Under the pieces are notes generated by a model. That model was not told the DNA's origin and did no database searches. It was given only the letters and a program-made list of their open reading frames with translations. This document shows positions 63,049-64,000 of a DNA stretch of 64,000 nt, piece by piece (position 1 is the first letter of the stretch; every line of letters begins with the position of its first letter). The stretch spans positions 32,732,295 through 32,796,294 of the forward strand of contig NC_031496.1 of the NCBI RefSeq assembly GCF_000237925.1, given 5' to 3'. The stretch comes from Schistosoma mansoni. Its lineage: Eukaryota; Platyhelminthes; Trematoda; Strigeidida; Schistosomatidae. Made by a program: the position numbers and the translations under genes.

Positions 63049-64000
63049 TGGGATTATTAAATCACTTAGTATTATGATTTCTGTTATTACGACCCAGCTG
63101 CTCTTATTGTTTAGCATCCTTAGACATTACTTCATTAGACAAGTCCCTAAATTAGAACACAATTGAACAGGAAAGTTATTATATCCCAAATAACAAGAGC
63201 CTTCTTCAAGTCCCAGCTAGCGTTGATTGGTTAAGATATAGCCAATCAGCATGCCCCGACACAATCCTTCACCGAAGAGCTTTAATCCAATTTATATCCC
63301 TGTAGCACTTAGATTTCCACTGAACACAGTATAGGAAGTTTAAAATAAATCGTTCTGTAAATAAATTACTGATAATTTCGAAATAGATTCAAATTATTTC
63401 CACTTAATGACTAGTTAAACCATGAACGTTTACAGCAATGATTACTGAAATAAATTTGTGTTATGGTCAGATTTGGGAAATGATTTGTCGTTCTATAATC
63501 TTAAGTATCATGCTTGATTATCAATCAGTTGCTTATCTAATAGGTAAACAATTTTAGATGGTTGAAGGTAGTCGGTGTTCGTTACTATTCAGGGAATTAA
63601 TGCTGTCGGTGGGATTTAAACCCTTGTCATTCATTTCTATAATGTAAGACCCTACTATCATTGAGTTAACCAAATCCCGAATGACCTTTTATAAGACTGA
63701 AATCAATCACTTTTACACATATAATAACCTAAATTCCTCAACCTATAATCATATACTCGGTGATCCTATTTTCCAAAGTCCGTTTTGTTGGGACTTTGGT
63801 GTGATCAATTCCAATATCAACTTACCGAGTCCTTCCTTTTTTCGGCCTCATAGAAATTGTTCCATCTTCATTTTCATGAAGTAATGATTGTGAACAATTT
63901 AAATCCTTTATTGATAGAAATAAAGAAAAAAAAACATATTTACATATATGAAACATAAAATTATGCTGTAGACATCAACTCAAAACTTGGTAATGTTCAT
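63049..64000. other. Unassigned DNA at the right edge, with a possible degenerate tRNA-like retroposon
   Basis: About 63535-63690 on the minus strand holds TTGGTTAACTCAATGATAG and GGGTTTAAATCCC, A-box- and B-box-like words at tRNA spacing. The CTGAATAG...CGAACACC after them only faintly recalls a hammerhead. No gene seen. Confidence 0.35.

Overview
The window is AT-rich animal DNA from a blood fluke (genus Schistosoma, species not resolved). Three things point there: the first introns of genes are about 30 bp while later ones are kilobases long; there are many dispersed Smalpha-type elements (tRNA-like head plus hammerhead ribozyme); and LINE, Penelope-like and LTR fragments are of types known in schistosomes. 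No bacterial or viral gene organisation is present. Four 200-base N runs (1405-1604, 11277-11476, 13465-13664, 16079-16278) mark scaffold joins.

Four host genes can be supported. (1) ARMC9, minus strand, 5' part only (514-1900): a LisH-domain ciliary protein. (2) RFC5, plus strand, ten exons (8568-20052): a small subunit of the replication clamp loader, whole in the window (323 residues, frame closes). Its 5' flank and its 78-bp exon 9 are each present twice, because 11277-16554 looks like a second haplotype or overlapping contig left in the scaffold. (3) RPL7A (eL8), minus strand, five exons (24640-25665): complete, 291 residues, with the ATG alone in exon 1. (4) A DDHD1-type phosphatidic-acid phospholipase A1, minus strand, C-terminal half, at least five exons spread over 36277-60385, its introns filled with repeats.

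Layout: 1-1.9 kb ARMC9; 2.9-4.1 kb old CR1/jockey-like LINE; 6.3-8.5 kb LINE plus unclassified repeat, repeated at 13.7-16.1 kb; 8.6-20.1 kb RFC5 with Penelope-like and retroposon copies in its introns; 20.4-24.6 kb LINE tail and undefined DNA; 24.6-25.7 kb RPL7A; 26.1-28.0 kb RTE LINE (endonuclease to early RT); 28-36 kb mostly unassigned DNA with one GC-rich block; 36.3-60.4 kb DDHD1-like gene; 60.5-64 kb more repeats, possibly still inside that gene.

The most notable content is a dense set of hammerhead-ribozyme retroposons in three sequence families. All have a tRNA-like stretch followed by a hammerhead, but their stem I and cores differ. Several have clear target-site duplications, and some are inserted as more than one unit length. 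Inside the DDHD1-like gene every copy whose hammerhead would lie in the sense pre-mRNA has a damaged core by eye, while about seven antisense copies keep the core. This would fit selection against self-cleaving introns.
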